The notes: generated from the letters alone by a model not told the origin. A stretch of 37,398 nucleotides of DNA from Candidatus Rifleibacteriota bacterium (GCA_029564115.1 JAKQQP010000357.1:1-37398), one strand, 5' to 3'; positions 26,337 to 34,014 are shown, counted from the first letter of the stretch. Translations and numbers: made by a program.

Positions 26337-27233
26337 TTATCTCCAGCGTGTATTGTATGGGATTCTTCTGGCTGGCTCGAAAGAAGAGCGGCCCTGGTTG
26401 AGAATGCCCATATATGATGTGACATTTCTATCTTCGATATGGTCAAATATCTGCGGGGTTGAAGAATTTGGAACAACTGTTCTGATCGGGTCGGGATCGA
26501 GGTCAGCCCAGACGTATTCATCGCAGGCCCTGGCCTGAGACAACTTGACGCCGTTGGGGTGAACGATCATCGATGAGCCGAAAAAGTATGCACCACTGGC
26601 ATCGGGGCCGACACTGTTGGCTGCAATCCAGTATACGTGGTTGTCATAAGCTCTAGCACGGTTGGTTAATTCCCAGTGGTCGAAAGTTCGCATAAAAGCG
26701 GAGGGGCGGCAGATCACTTCGGCACCCTTCAAAGCAGTTACACGTGCCAGTTCGGGGAAATCGCCATCGTAGCAGATAACGATGCCGATTTTGCCGATCG
26801 GCGTTTCGATGCAGCAGGAATCATTGCCAGGAGTTGTCCAGCCGCCGCCTTCGAGGCGTTCGGTCGGGAACGGATGAGTTTTTCGATAAACGCCAAGAAC
26901 CCCTTCAGGGCCGATGAGAGCGGCGCTGTTAAAAACGATGCCTTTTTCAGGACCACGCTCGTAGGTTGGGAAGCAAATATAACAGTTGAATTCTTTTGCC
27001 CAGGCAACAGCACGATCAGTGAGACGCCCGGGAATCGTATCTACGGCATCCCAGAGGTCTTCTGCTTTGCCGCGCGGAGTGAAGCCGGTGGTAAAACTTT
27101 CCGGCAGAACGATCAAATTTGCATTTGAAGCTCTCGAACATTCAGAAATGAGCTCATAAGCCCTATTCATATTGCGTTCTACCGCCATCGGCTCGACAGA
27201 AAACTGCACTGCTGCGGCAACTATTTTTTGCAT
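26337..27233 (-). CDS. Nitrilase-superfamily carbon-nitrogen hydrolase
   Basis: A 298-residue enzyme with the complete catalytic triad of the nitrilase superfamily: Glu45 (LIVLPESFTTGF), Lys118 (GVYRKTHPF) and Cys154 (IVICYDGDFPELAR). The superfamily hydrolyses nitriles, aliphatic amides or carbamoyl groups; the CYDGDFPE elbow resembles aliphatic amidases and N-carbamoyl amino acid hydrolases rather than true nitrilases. The product would be a free acid that the downstream CoA-transferase could activate, which is inference from operon order. AAGGAG stands ten bases before the ATG. The end of the protein (from ~255) is unusually polar but otherwise the length is typical. Confidence 0.88.
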   Translation of the reverse strand: MQKIVAAAVQFSVEPMAVERNMNRAYELISECSRASNANLIVLPESFTTGFTPRGKAEDLWDAVDTIPGRLTDRAVAWAKEFNCYICFPTYERGPEKGIVFNSAALIGPEGVLGVYRKTHPFPTERLEGGGWTTPGNDSCCIETPIGKIGIVICYDGDFPELARVTALKGAEVICRPSAFMRTFDHWELTNRARAYDNHVYWIAANSVGPDASGAYFFGSSMIVHPNGVKLSQARACDEYVWADLDPDPIRTVVPNSSTPQIFDHIEDRNVTSYMGILNQGRSSFEPARRIPYNTRWR

Positions 27234-27389
27234 ACTTCACAAACTCCTTTGAACCATGCCTTAAAACTTAATGGATCAGCATACCATAATTTTCATTTTT
27301 TTGCACACGCGGCAAGACGCCGTCGGAGCAAAAGTTTGTCTGACTGACCTGGCCTTTACGGTGCAGACAGGTTAAAATCACTCTACTGG

Positions 27390-27419
27390 TTGAATTTGTT
27401 AGAGATTTTGGGGTATAAG
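27390..27419 (+). promoter_or_regulatory. Probable sigma-70 promoter of pgi
   Basis: TTGAAT (27390-27395) and TATAAG (27414-27419) are separated by 18 bases; transcription would begin near 27426, about 30 bases before the pgi ATG. The rest of the 222-base gap back to the divergent nitrilase gene holds AT-rich sequence without a clear second promoter. Confidence 0.5.
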
Positions 27420-27455
27420 GAACTGTTTTCAAGCAAACTTAATCGGAGGTTTTCG

Positions 27456-29150
27456 ATGCAATTCACTTCCAGAACAGACCAGCACATAAAAGCCGGCGGC
27501 AAACTTACCAATACAGCTGAGTGGCAGGCACTTTCGAATCATTATGACACTATAAAAACTCAGCACATGCGCGACATGTTTGCCGCTGACCCAGCCCGAT
27601 TCGAAAAATTTTCGCTTCAACTGGAAGACATTCTCGTCGATTATTCCAAACATCGGATTACAGAGGAAACGATGCGCCTGCTGTTCGATCTTGCAGCAGC
27701 TTCAGGGGTAAAAGAAGCTGCGGGGGCAATGTTTGCAGGCGAAAAAATCAACTGGACGGAAAATCGAGCCGTGTTGCACAGCGCATTGCGCTACCGTGGC
27801 GACAAAGCAATAATAGTTGACGGCGCTGATGTAATGCCTGAGGTAAGAGCTGTACTCGAAAAAATGAAAGCCTTCAGCCACAGAGTCAGAAATGGAGACT
27901 GGAAAGGCTTTACCGGCAAAAAGATCAGATACGTGGTCAACATCGGCATCGGAGGCTCGGATCTTGGTCCGGTTATGATATGTGAAGCGCTGAAACATTA
28001 CGCCGACGGCCCCGAAGTCAGGTTCGTATCAAACGTTGACGGTACCGACTTTGTTGAAAAAACCCGCAATCTTTCGCCCGACGAAACTCTTTTCATCGTG
28101 GCTTCTAAAACCTTCACCACCCAGGAAACAATGACAAACGCAGTCACCGCTAGAGACTGGCTTTTGAAAGCACTCGACGACCCGAAAGCGGTTGCTTCAC
28201 ATTTTGTTGCCCTTTCGACCAACAAAGAAGCAGTGGAAAGTTTTGGCATCGACCCGAAAAACATGTTCGAATTCTGGGACTGGGTTGGTGGCCGTTATTC
28301 TTCGTGGTCGGCAATTGGTCTTTCCATAGCTCTTTCAATCGGGTTTTCAGGATTCGAAGAACTGTTGTCGGGGGCTGCAGCTCTAGACAAACACTTTGCC
28401 GAAGCTCCTCTCGAAAAAAATCTGCCGGTCATCATGGCACTTCTGGGTATCTGGTATAACAATTTCTTTGGCGCAGAGAGCATGGCCATACTGCCTTACG
28501 ATCAGTATCTGCACCGTTTTGCGGCTTATTTCCAGCAGGGCGACATGGAAAGCAATGGTAAATCAGTTGATCGGGACGGCAATAAAGTCGACTATCAGAC
28601 AGGACCGATCATCTGGGGCGAACCCGGCACGAATGGGCAACACGCCTTTTATCAACTGATTCATCAGGGAAGCAAGCTGATTCCGGCTGATTTTATTGGA
28701 TTCATTCAAACCCACAACCCGATTGGCGATCACCACGTGAAACTTATGGCCAACTATTTTGCCCAGACAGAAGCGCTGATGAAGGGCAAAACCGCTGAAG
28801 AAGTACAAAAAGACTTCGAAAATGAAAAAATCAGCGGGGCAAAAGCTCAAATGCTTCTTCCGCACAAAGTTTTTAGCGGCAACCGCCCAACTACTTCTCT
28901 TTTGATCAAGAAGCTCACACCCTACAACCTTGGCATGCTTACCGCCCTGTATGAGATGAAAATTTTCGTACAGGGGGTTATCTGGCGCATAAACAGCTTT
29001 GACCAATGGGGGGTTGAACTTGGCAAAGTTCTGGCCAAAACCATCCTCAAAGAAGAAGAGGATCTTCTGCAGGGCAAAAAAATAGACCTTAGCCACCACG
29101 ACTCATCGACGGCAGGGCTTCTAAGGCATTTTGCCGCCAACATTCGCTGA
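27456..29150 (+). CDS. pgi: Glucose-6-phosphate isomerase
   Basis: Starts at the ATG at 27456, seven bases after a strong GGAGG (564 residues); an in-frame ATG at 27390 would overlap the promoter and is rejected. Recognisable PGI parts: the sugar-phosphate loop [12 protein letters not shown], the region FVASK-like [14 protein letters not shown], the signature [15 protein letters not shown] and the catalytic segment [13 protein letters not shown], with the C-terminal lysine block [10 protein letters not shown]. The length matches the long bacterial/eukaryotic type (~550). It interconverts glucose-6-phosphate and fructose-6-phosphate in glycolysis and gluconeogenesis. No good terminator was seen before the next gene. 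Confidence 0.97.
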   Translation: MQFTSRTDQHIKAGGKLTNTAEWQALSNHYDTIKTQHMRDMFAADPARFEKFSLQLEDILVDYSKHRITEETMRLLFDLAAASGVKEAAGAMFAGEKINWTENRAVLHSALRYRGDKAIIVDGADVMPEVRAVLEKMKAFSHRVRNGDWKGFTGKKIRYVVNIGIGGSDLGPVMICEALKHYADGPEVRFVSNVDGTDFVEKTRNLSPDETLFIVASKTFTTQETMTNAVTARDWLLKALDDPKAVASHFVALSTNKEAVESFGIDPKNMFEFWDWVGGRYSSWSAIGLSIALSIGFSGFEELLSGAAALDKHFAEAPLEKNLPVIMALLGIWYNNFFGAESMAILPYDQYLHRFAAYFQQGDMESNGKSVDRDGNKVDYQTGPIIWGEPGTNGQHAFYQLIHQGSKLIPADFIGFIQTHNPIGDHHVKLMANYFAQTEALMKGKTAEEVQKDFENEKISGAKAQMLLPHKVFSGNRPTTSLLIKKLTPYNLGMLTALYEMKIFVQGVIWRINSFDQWGVELGKVLAKTILKEEEDLLQGKKIDLSHHDSSTAGLLRHFAANIR

Positions 29151-29185
29151 TTGTAAAAGCAGCCCGCACAATGATTGTACAGCTA

Positions 29186-29214
29186 TTGCATTTTTTCTTG
29201 AAATTAATTATCTT
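29186..29214 (+). promoter_or_regulatory. Possible promoter of the small charged-protein gene
   Basis: TTGCAT (29186-29191), a 17-base spacer and TATCTT (29209-29214) precede the ATG at 29250. Both boxes match the consensus only partly. Confidence 0.3.
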
Positions 29215-29249
29215 TAGGTAAAGAGTTAAGTGAAAGGTGGCAACAACAT

Positions 29250-29519
29250 ATGTTTACAGGTAATGTGTCGGGTTATCGACCAAGACCGGTTGAATACAAT
29301 CGCGAACCAGAACCCAGGCAGGTAGAAAGAAACCAGCCAGAACCCAATCGGCCATCTGAAGAAGAAGTTCGTGCCGAAAAAGCAGCTGAGGCTCGCGAAC
29401 TCGACAAGCGACAGTTCGAACGGCAGCAAGCTCCCGAAAATTTGCGCGCCGAAAGAGCAGCAAGTCAGCCACAGCGCCCGCAACAGATTCTTGGCGGCAA
29501 CATAGACGTTTACGCCTGA
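29250..29519 (+). CDS. Small highly charged, probably disordered protein
   Basis: An 89-residue protein made mostly of Glu, Arg, Gln, Pro and Ala (for example EEEVRAEKAAEAREL), with no signal, membrane helix or folded core. The Arg/Gln/Glu region could form a single long helix. The C-terminus ends GGNIDVYA, an ending I recall on small proteins of unknown role in several Gram-negative bacteria. AAAGGTGG nine bases before the ATG and a strong terminator 24 bases after the stop support a real single gene. Function unknown. Confidence 0.65.
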   Translation: MFTGNVSGYRPRPVEYNREPEPRQVERNQPEPNRPSEEEVRAEKAAEARELDKRQFERQQAPENLRAERAASQPQRPQQILGGNIDVYA

Positions 29520-29543
29520 CCATCTTTTTTAGAGATACACCTG

Positions 29544-29576
29544 ACCGGCTCAAGCCCGTGCCTGAGCCGGTTTTTT
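29544..29576 (+). terminator. Rho-independent terminator
   Basis: ACCGGCTCA and TGAGCCGGT form a 9-base stem with a 10-base loop, followed by TTTTTT. It ends the small charged-protein gene and isolates the microcompartment operon downstream. The 145 bases between it and the next ATG are AT-rich; only weak promoter candidates are visible there. Confidence 0.88.
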
Positions 29577-29721
29577 GTTGCTGTTTTGTCTGTGGTTGCC
29601 GCAAAAAACGGATAAAACATTTTTTCAAGTTTTATTCAGTCGATCGCCGCAATAATGTTGCGCTCCGGCTGCGAATCTGATAGATTTCCTCTGTTGAATT
29701 TAATATTTCGAGGAATTGTGA

Positions 29722-29985
29722 ATGTATCTTGGAAAGGTGATCGGTCACGCTGTCTGCACTGCCAAAGACGGGCAACTGCAGGGCTTGAAACTGATCATAG
29801 TCACTAAAGTCGATAAAGACGGCAACTCCAAAGGCAAGCCTTTCATCGCCTGCGATTCCACCGGCGCAGGAGCCGGTGAAACAGTTTTTCTCTGCGGCGG
29901 CGGCGAAGCAGCTTTTCCGTTTGTCAAGGTGCGACCGCCATCTGATGCAACCATCCTCGGGATAATTGATAAGATTGAAGGCTGA
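29722..29985 (+). CDS. Bacterial microcompartment vertex protein (EutN/CcmL family), copy 1
   Basis: An 87-residue BMC-P (pentamer) protein, the family that caps the vertices of bacterial microcompartment shells. The family pattern is clear: MYLGKVIGHAVCTAKDG at the start, KLIIVTKVDKDG, then CDSTGAGAGETVFLCGGG and the C-terminal ATILGIIDKIEG strand. Length is typical (80-100). GAGGA seven bases before the ATG supports the start. It is first in a three-gene operon; the next gene begins two bases after its stop and also encodes a vertex protein. No hexameric shell (BMC-H/T) gene is present in the window. Confidence 0.92.
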   Translation: MYLGKVIGHAVCTAKDGQLQGLKLIIVTKVDKDGNSKGKPFIACDSTGAGAGETVFLCGGGEAAFPFVKVRPPSDATILGIIDKIEG

Positions 29986-29987
29986 AC

Positions 29988-30296
29988 ATGGAAATTGGCA
30001 AAGTAGTCAAACAAGTCGTTTCGACGGTAAAAAACGAGGCCTTTGTGGGTCGACCGTTGTTGCTGGTTCAGCCTCTCAAAATGAACTTCAGCCACAAGGG
30101 CTCAGAAGTCCTCTGCATAGACTTTACAGGGGCGAATATTGGTGAATTGGTTCTGATAATGAAGGAAGGCAGCTCGGTAAACGACCTGATGGGGCTTGAC
30201 GAAGCACCTGCCGATGCTGCTATCATTGCAATAGTTGATCAGATCGTTCTTAACGATCAAAAAATATTTGAAAAATCAGTTGCCGAAGCAGTTTAA
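29988..30296 (+). CDS. Bacterial microcompartment vertex protein (EutN/CcmL family), copy 2
   Basis: A 102-residue second BMC-P protein, clearly different from copy 1: MEIGKVVKQVVSTVKNEAF, LLLVQPLKMN, CIDFTGANIGELVLIM and AAIIAIVDQIVLND mark the same fold. The glycine-rich loop is less rich in Gly than in copy 1 and the C-terminus carries a ~12-residue helical extension after the last strand. GAAGG overlaps the end of copy 1. Divergence of the two copies argues for distinct vertex positions or mixed assembly rather than recent duplication; this is inference. Confidence 0.88.
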   Translation: MEIGKVVKQVVSTVKNEAFVGRPLLLVQPLKMNFSHKGSEVLCIDFTGANIGELVLIMKEGSSVNDLMGLDEAPADAAIIAIVDQIVLNDQKIFEKSVAEAV

Positions 30297-30313
30297 AGCA
30301 GGAGGCCCAATAG

Positions 30314-31837
30314 ATGGAATCGATTGTCGAACAGATTGCCAGAGAAGTTATGCTCAAGCTCAAATCAGACTCTGCCAACCGTGGCTCGTCTTACACCCCC
30401 CCACCCCGTCGTTCAGAAGGAGCTGATCAGAAACCAGCCCGAACAGCGGGACAACCCGCCGTTCTAGTTACCGCCAACTTCAAGGTAATCGACCAGGTTC
30501 TTGGGCAACTCAAAGCACTCGCCCCTGAAGGCAGCCGCCTGATTATTTCTTCGTACCTCTACGAAAATTTTGGCAAAGACAATATCGGCCGTGGTTTTCA
30601 GCTGGCTCATTCAGGCAGTGTCCCCAGTCATAAAGCTCTCGAAGGGGTTGACCAGCTGATCGTTCCTTCTTTGTCGATCAACAGCATGTCAAAAGCCGCC
30701 AATCTGATTGCCGATACTTATGCAACACGAGTCTTGTGTCATGCTCTTGGCGATGGCGTTAAAATAACCGTAACTGATGAATCGGTAATAGATGCTGCCA
30801 GGTATTTTCCGGCCGGTGTTGCCCGCAAAATTGACCAGCTCCGGCGCGAGCTCGAATCAATGGGAGTAATTTTTCAGCGCGGCAACATCAAAATCACTCC
30901 TAACCATAAATGTGAAGACTGCGCTGCCGGCAAATGCGCCGATTGCGTAACCTGCGCTCCCACAAAAACAGACAACAGCAAAAAACTTTCTGATCCGCCG
31001 CCGATAGCGTCAATCAGCAGCCGACCGAGCTCAAACTCCAGCTCATGTTCTGCTGAAAGCTGTTCAAGAAGCTATGGCAGCTGTGTTTCTGAGTGCGCCG
31101 AAAAAGTAAAAGAAGTGATCAAAGCTGGCGCCGAAAGAATCGAAAAGGGGTTGAACGCGCCAATTCCAGGCAGCGAGCTGGCCCGCTATATAGATCACAC
31201 ACTTCTCAAACCAAATGCGACCCGCGAAGAAATCGTAAAATTGTGCGAAGAAGCTCGTGAATACAAGTTTGCATCCGTATGTGTCAACCCGACGTATGTC
31301 GGTCTGTCAGCCAAGCTTCTCGAAGGTTCGCCGGTCAAAGTCTGCACAGTCATAGGCTTTCCTCTGGGGGCAACTTCTTCATTCGTTAAAGCCACAGAGA
31401 CACGCGATGCGGTAGCCAACGGCGCAACCGAAATCGACATGGTCATCAATGTTGGCGCTCTCAAATCAAAAGATTATGAGTTGGTCAAAAACGATATTGC
31501 CAGGGTAGTCGAAGCCGCCAGTGGCAACACCGTAAAAGTCATTCTTGAAACATCGCTTCTGACCGATGAAGAAAAAGTCAAAGCCTGTGAGTTGTCGAAA
31601 CTTGCCGGCGCCGACTTCGTAAAAACTTCCACAGGTTTCAGCACAGGTGGAGCGACGCTTGAAGACATATGTCTCATGCGCAAGACAGTCGGCCCCAACA
31701 TGGGAGTCAAAGCAAGTGGCGGAATACGCGATACCGAAACTGCAGTCAGAATGATCCAGATTGGCGCAACTCGCGTTGGCGCCAGCGCCTCTGTTGGTAT
31801 CGTCAAAGGCGAAAAACCTGCTGGCAAAGGCTATTGA
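30314..31837 (+). CDS. Deoxyribose-phosphate aldolase fused to an encapsulation-type helix, flavoprotein-like domain and Cys-rich linker
   Basis: A 507-residue fusion with AGGAGG eight bases upstream. Residues 1-16 ([16 protein letters not shown]) form an amphipathic helix like the encapsulation peptides of microcompartment enzymes, followed by a Ser/Pro/Arg linker. Residues ~45-195 resemble a flavoprotein (PPC decarboxylase-like) Rossmann domain ([20 protein letters not shown]). A linker holds nine cysteines: C200, C203, C208, C211, C214 and C245, C250, C257, C261. From ~290 a complete DeoC follows: [14 protein letters not shown], Asp375, Schiff-base Lys437 ([13 protein letters not shown]) and Lys466 ([10 protein letters not shown]). 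DeoC splits 2-deoxyribose-5-phosphate to glyceraldehyde-3-phosphate and acetaldehyde, an aldehyde such shells could retain. DeoC identity is certain; the other domains are by pattern. Confidence 0.9.
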   Translation: MESIVEQIAREVMLKLKSDSANRGSSYTPPPRRSEGADQKPARTAGQPAVLVTANFKVIDQVLGQLKALAPEGSRLIISSYLYENFGKDNIGRGFQLAHSGSVPSHKALEGVDQLIVPSLSINSMSKAANLIADTYATRVLCHALGDGVKITVTDESVIDAARYFPAGVARKIDQLRRELESMGVIFQRGNIKITPNHKCEDCAAGKCADCVTCAPTKTDNSKKLSDPPPIASISSRPSSNSSSCSAESCSRSYGSCVSECAEKVKEVIKAGAERIEKGLNAPIPGSELARYIDHTLLKPNATREEIVKLCEEAREYKFASVCVNPTYVGLSAKLLEGSPVKVCTVIGFPLGATSSFVKATETRDAVANGATEIDMVINVGALKSKDYELVKNDIARVVEAASGNTVKVILETSLLTDEEKVKACELSKLAGADFVKTSTGFSTGGATLEDICLMRKTVGPNMGVKASGGIRDTETAVRMIQIGATRVGASASVGIVKGEKPAGKGY

Positions 31838-31854
31838 AGCACAATAATCAATTT

Positions 31855-31897
31855 AAAAAAACCGGGGCCGTCAGAAACGACAGCCCCGGTTTTTTTT
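31855..31897. terminator. Bidirectional terminator after the microcompartment operon
   Basis: ACCGGGGC and GCCCCGGT pair (with an inner GTC/GAC), flanked by six A on the left and eight T on the right, so the hairpin can end transcription from both strands. It serves the aldolase gene on the plus strand and the micro-ORFs on the minus strand. Confidence 0.9.
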
Positions 31898-31970
31898 ATT
31901 GGATACATCCGGTAAGACTGAATGCCCAGAACATTGCCACGAGAGAATAGAGCAAAATTCTTTTAATCAC
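31896..31970 (-). CDS. Tiny predicted lipoprotein (24 residues)
   Basis: A GTG-start frame with AGGAGG six bases upstream encodes MIKRILLYSLVAMFWAFSLT followed by GCIQ and a stop. It has a basic start, a hydrophobic core and a lipobox LTGC, so the mature product would be a lipidated Cys22 with only two more residues. This is entericidin-like in plan but even shorter. The bidirectional terminator follows at once. The strong ribosome site and lipobox argue for a real gene; nothing is known of its function. Confidence 0.5.
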   Translation of the reverse strand: MIKRILLYSLVAMFWAFSLTGCIQ

Positions 31971-32031
31971 GAACGGCCTCCTTCAATAAAACCACCAGAA
32001 CCACTGCGGTTAAAAACCAGAAAAGCAGCAT
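31963..32031 (-). CDS. Possible 22-residue membrane peptide
   Basis: MLLFWFLTAVVLVVLLKEAV plus RD is a single hydrophobic helix with a charged end. GAGG lies seven bases before the ATG, and its last codons overlap the GTG start of the micro-lipoprotein, with the AGGAGG of that gene inside this frame, as expected for translational coupling. It could be a small membrane peptide or only a leader; low confidence. The rest of the gap up to 32117 shows no further gene. Confidence 0.3.
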   Translation of the reverse strand: MLLFWFLTAVVLVVLLKEAVRD

Positions 32032-32117
32032 TCCGAAACCTCGTAGATTTTGACATGCGTACCTGGTGATTATCGGCTGTTCATTACCAAAAAATTAAGG
32101 CTATGTCGGGTTAAAAA

Positions 32118-32894
32118 TTATTCCGGGGTCTCTAGCTCTTCAAGCTTCGGTTGCCGTTCTTCTTTGTCTTCTTTGTCTTCTTTTGAATCGTTAATTTCAA
32201 CTTCGTCTGGAGATGTTTTCTCGTCAGCTTCAGAAGAAGTATACTTTGCCGGTTCCAGCTTCGTTCTTGCAGTGGAAAAACTGCTGGGAGGCGCTGTCCA
32301 GAAGCTGCCAGCGGTTTCTTCGCGGGTTTGCCCGAATAGAGGGAAGTGCAACTGAGAACCGGGCTGCAAAACAAATACCCGTCTGTACATGTCTTTAAAC
32401 CAGGCATTTCCTTTGTCGCGCATAACAACAAAAGTTCCGGAATCAGGAGTAACTTCAAGTATTACATTGCCGTCAAGAATCTCGCCGGAATATTTTCCTG
32501 TGAGGATGCGCAATGGTTCAGAAGCCTCCCGGGAAATTATTTCGAGGCGTCCGAGAATAGGCGTTATCGCATCTGATAAAATTTTTAGCGTAGTACCGGG
32601 GTAACAGACGAGAGTATGACTTCCGATGAGGATGCGACTGTCAGTCGCCATGGGGTATTCTGCCGACGAGCGCACTGTCAGAATTGAATTTTTGGTCAGT
32701 GGCTCTTCATCATTGCTGCGGAGCAGAGAAAAACGAACCCCTGAGGGCCGGCGCAGGTAGAAATCACCGAGCAAACGCAGGTTTCCCATAAAAACGGAGG
32801 CGACCGCACCGCATGGCGTAAATAAAAACGCCAGAATGAGAAAGAGAGCTATCGGGGCAGAAAGTTCAGGCTTCAGTTTTTTTTGAGGATTCAT
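32118..32894 (-). CDS. Exported protein, possibly FecR-like, with acidic tail
   Basis: I chose the ATG at 32894 (258 residues), which overlaps the preceding gene by 29 bases and gives a signal peptide (hydrophobic core ~14-31, PIALFLILAFLFTPCGAVA); upstream codons in the frame look non-native because they lie over the preceding gene. Residues ~55-180 are beta-rich with short repeats (RILIGSHTLVCYPGTTLKIL, EILDGNVILEVTPDSGTFVV), reminiscent of FecR-type domains, but I cannot assign it firmly. The C-terminal ~55 residues are Glu/Lys/Asp-rich and probably disordered. It is last in a three-gene minus-strand cluster. Function unknown. Confidence 0.6.
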   Translation of the reverse strand: MNPQKKLKPELSAPIALFLILAFLFTPCGAVASVFMGNLRLLGDFYLRRPSGVRFSLLRSNDEEPLTKNSILTVRSSAEYPMATDSRILIGSHTLVCYPGTTLKILSDAITPILGRLEIISREASEPLRILTGKYSGEILDGNVILEVTPDSGTFVVMRDKGNAWFKDMYRRVFVLQPGSQLHFPLFGQTREETAGSFWTAPPSSFSTARTKLEPAKYTSSEADEKTSPDEVEINDSKEDKEDKEERQPKLEELETPE

Positions 32895-33537
32895 CTGCAT
32901 TCGCGGGTGTTGCATCTTTTGCCAGCATCTCCTGATTGCCATCTGTGCCGGTTTCGGCCAGATAATCGTCATAATCGCTCTTAATCTGTTCTGCATCATG
33001 ATCGTATTTTTCGAGCGACTGGCGCATGATAAGAACTTCATCGCGTATGGTCAGTATTTCATAGTAAAGCATCGTCATCATGAGGATGACACCCATGAAT
33101 GAGAGCACCGGGCTATTGACCCTGGGCACCTTCATGTAAACATAGGAAAAAATTGCCAGTGCAAAAACCACTGTAAAAATTTTACGAATTTTCTGACGGC
33201 GCAAAGTTGTTCTGTTAAAAAAAACATCGCGCCATTTTCGAGCCTCTCGCATACTGCCCTCGATCACCCAGAGGTGATCACGTATCACGAGAATCTCGAC
33301 ATAGACCATCACCATCAGCAGCATGAGCCCCATATAGGTCAGAACATTTCTATGGGCAGACATGTGCAGGTATACGTAGCCAAAGACCATCAAAGCGAAT
33401 AAAAGAGTAAAAATTTTATAAAAGATCTGTCGTTCGACGATGGAGCCCCAGACATTGCGCAGGAAGCCAGGCAAAGGCTTTTTAACAACAACTTTTTCAC
33501 TGGTTACAACAGATTTTTCGTTCTTTCCTGATTGCAT
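32866..33537 (-). CDS. Four-helix membrane protein with an internal duplication
   Basis: A 223-residue protein starting at the ATG at 33537, two bases after the preceding stop. Two copies of a ~55-residue unit, each with two membrane helices, are 78 residues apart: KIFTLLFALMVFGYVYLHM (41-59) matches KIFTVVFALAIFSYVYMKV (119-137), and VLTYMGLMLLMVMVYVEILV (65-84) matches VLSFMGVILMMTMLYYEILT (143-162); both are followed by IRD. The N-terminal 35 residues and a C-terminal acidic tail (~175-223) should be cytoplasmic. I do not recognise a family. The neighbours are an anchored protein and an exported protein, so the three may form a membrane complex. Confidence 0.7.
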   Translation of the reverse strand: MQSGKNEKSVVTSEKVVVKKPLPGFLRNVWGSIVERQIFYKIFTLLFALMVFGYVYLHMSAHRNVLTYMGLMLLMVMVYVEILVIRDHLWVIEGSMREARKWRDVFFNRTTLRRQKIRKIFTVVFALAIFSYVYMKVPRVNSPVLSFMGVILMMTMLYYEILTIRDEVLIMRQSLEKYDHDAEQIKSDYDDYLAETGTDGNQEMLAKDATPANADESSKKTEA

Positions 33538-33539
33538 AA

Positions 33540-33977
33540 TCAACTTTCAAAAGCCTCTCTGATAAGATCGGGACTGGATTCAAAAACCGCCAGAATCTCT
33601 GCGTCAAGCATAAAAGGTTCTGAGGCAAGACCTGAAACATGAAAAACATCTTCGACTTCGATATCGTAACCGAGCCTGAAAGCTTTCAACAGATTCATAG
33701 CCTGTTTCATCGAGGACTTGCGTGAGCGATAATAAATAAACCTGTCGATTATTTCCTGAAAATTACAGGGGGTCAGCGAAAGTTCGGCAAGGGCCGAAGA
33801 CAAGCGCTCCTGATCGTTGTCGATCCGATACTGTTTATATAACTGCAAACATTTTTCCATTCTGGAAGTTTCGACACTGCGGGCAGAAGGAAACGCCATC
33901 TTTGTGCCAAACCAGAAGCCAAGCACGGCGATCCAGAGCATCAGGGCGACCATGGAGATTTTTTTCAAAAAAGACAT
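33540..33977 (-). CDS. Small membrane-anchored protein of unknown function
   Basis: A 145-residue protein with one N-terminal membrane helix (~8-27, SMVALMLWIAVLGFWFGTK) preceded by Lys residues, and a ~115-residue mostly helical, soluble part outside the membrane (for example MEKCLQLYKQYRIDNDQERL and MKQAMNLLKAFRLGYDIEVE). No family recognised. It is first in the three-gene cluster. No ribosome site precedes the ATG, while a promoter-like pair lies directly upstream, so the message may be leaderless. Confidence 0.65.
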   Translation of the reverse strand: MSFLKKISMVALMLWIAVLGFWFGTKMAFPSARSVETSRMEKCLQLYKQYRIDNDQERLSSALAELSLTPCNFQEIIDRFIYYRSRKSSMKQAMNLLKAFRLGYDIEVEDVFHVSGLASEPFMLDAEILAVFESSPDLIREAFES

Positions 33978-33984
33978 ATGCTTT

Positions 33985-34014
33985 TGTATAACACTATAAC
34001 GCTCATACCGTCAA
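33985..34014 (-). promoter_or_regulatory. Promoter of the three-gene membrane cluster
   Basis: On the minus strand, -35 TTGACG (34014-34009) and -10 TATACA (33990-33985) with an 18-base spacer (TTATAC, one base earlier, gives 17). Transcription would begin at about 33977-33979, essentially at the start codon. Confidence 0.5.

Noticed and set aside
27390..27455. Upstream in-frame ATG for pgi
   Set aside because: It would overlap the -35/-10 promoter pair and lacks a ribosome site, whereas the ATG at 27456 has GGAGG.
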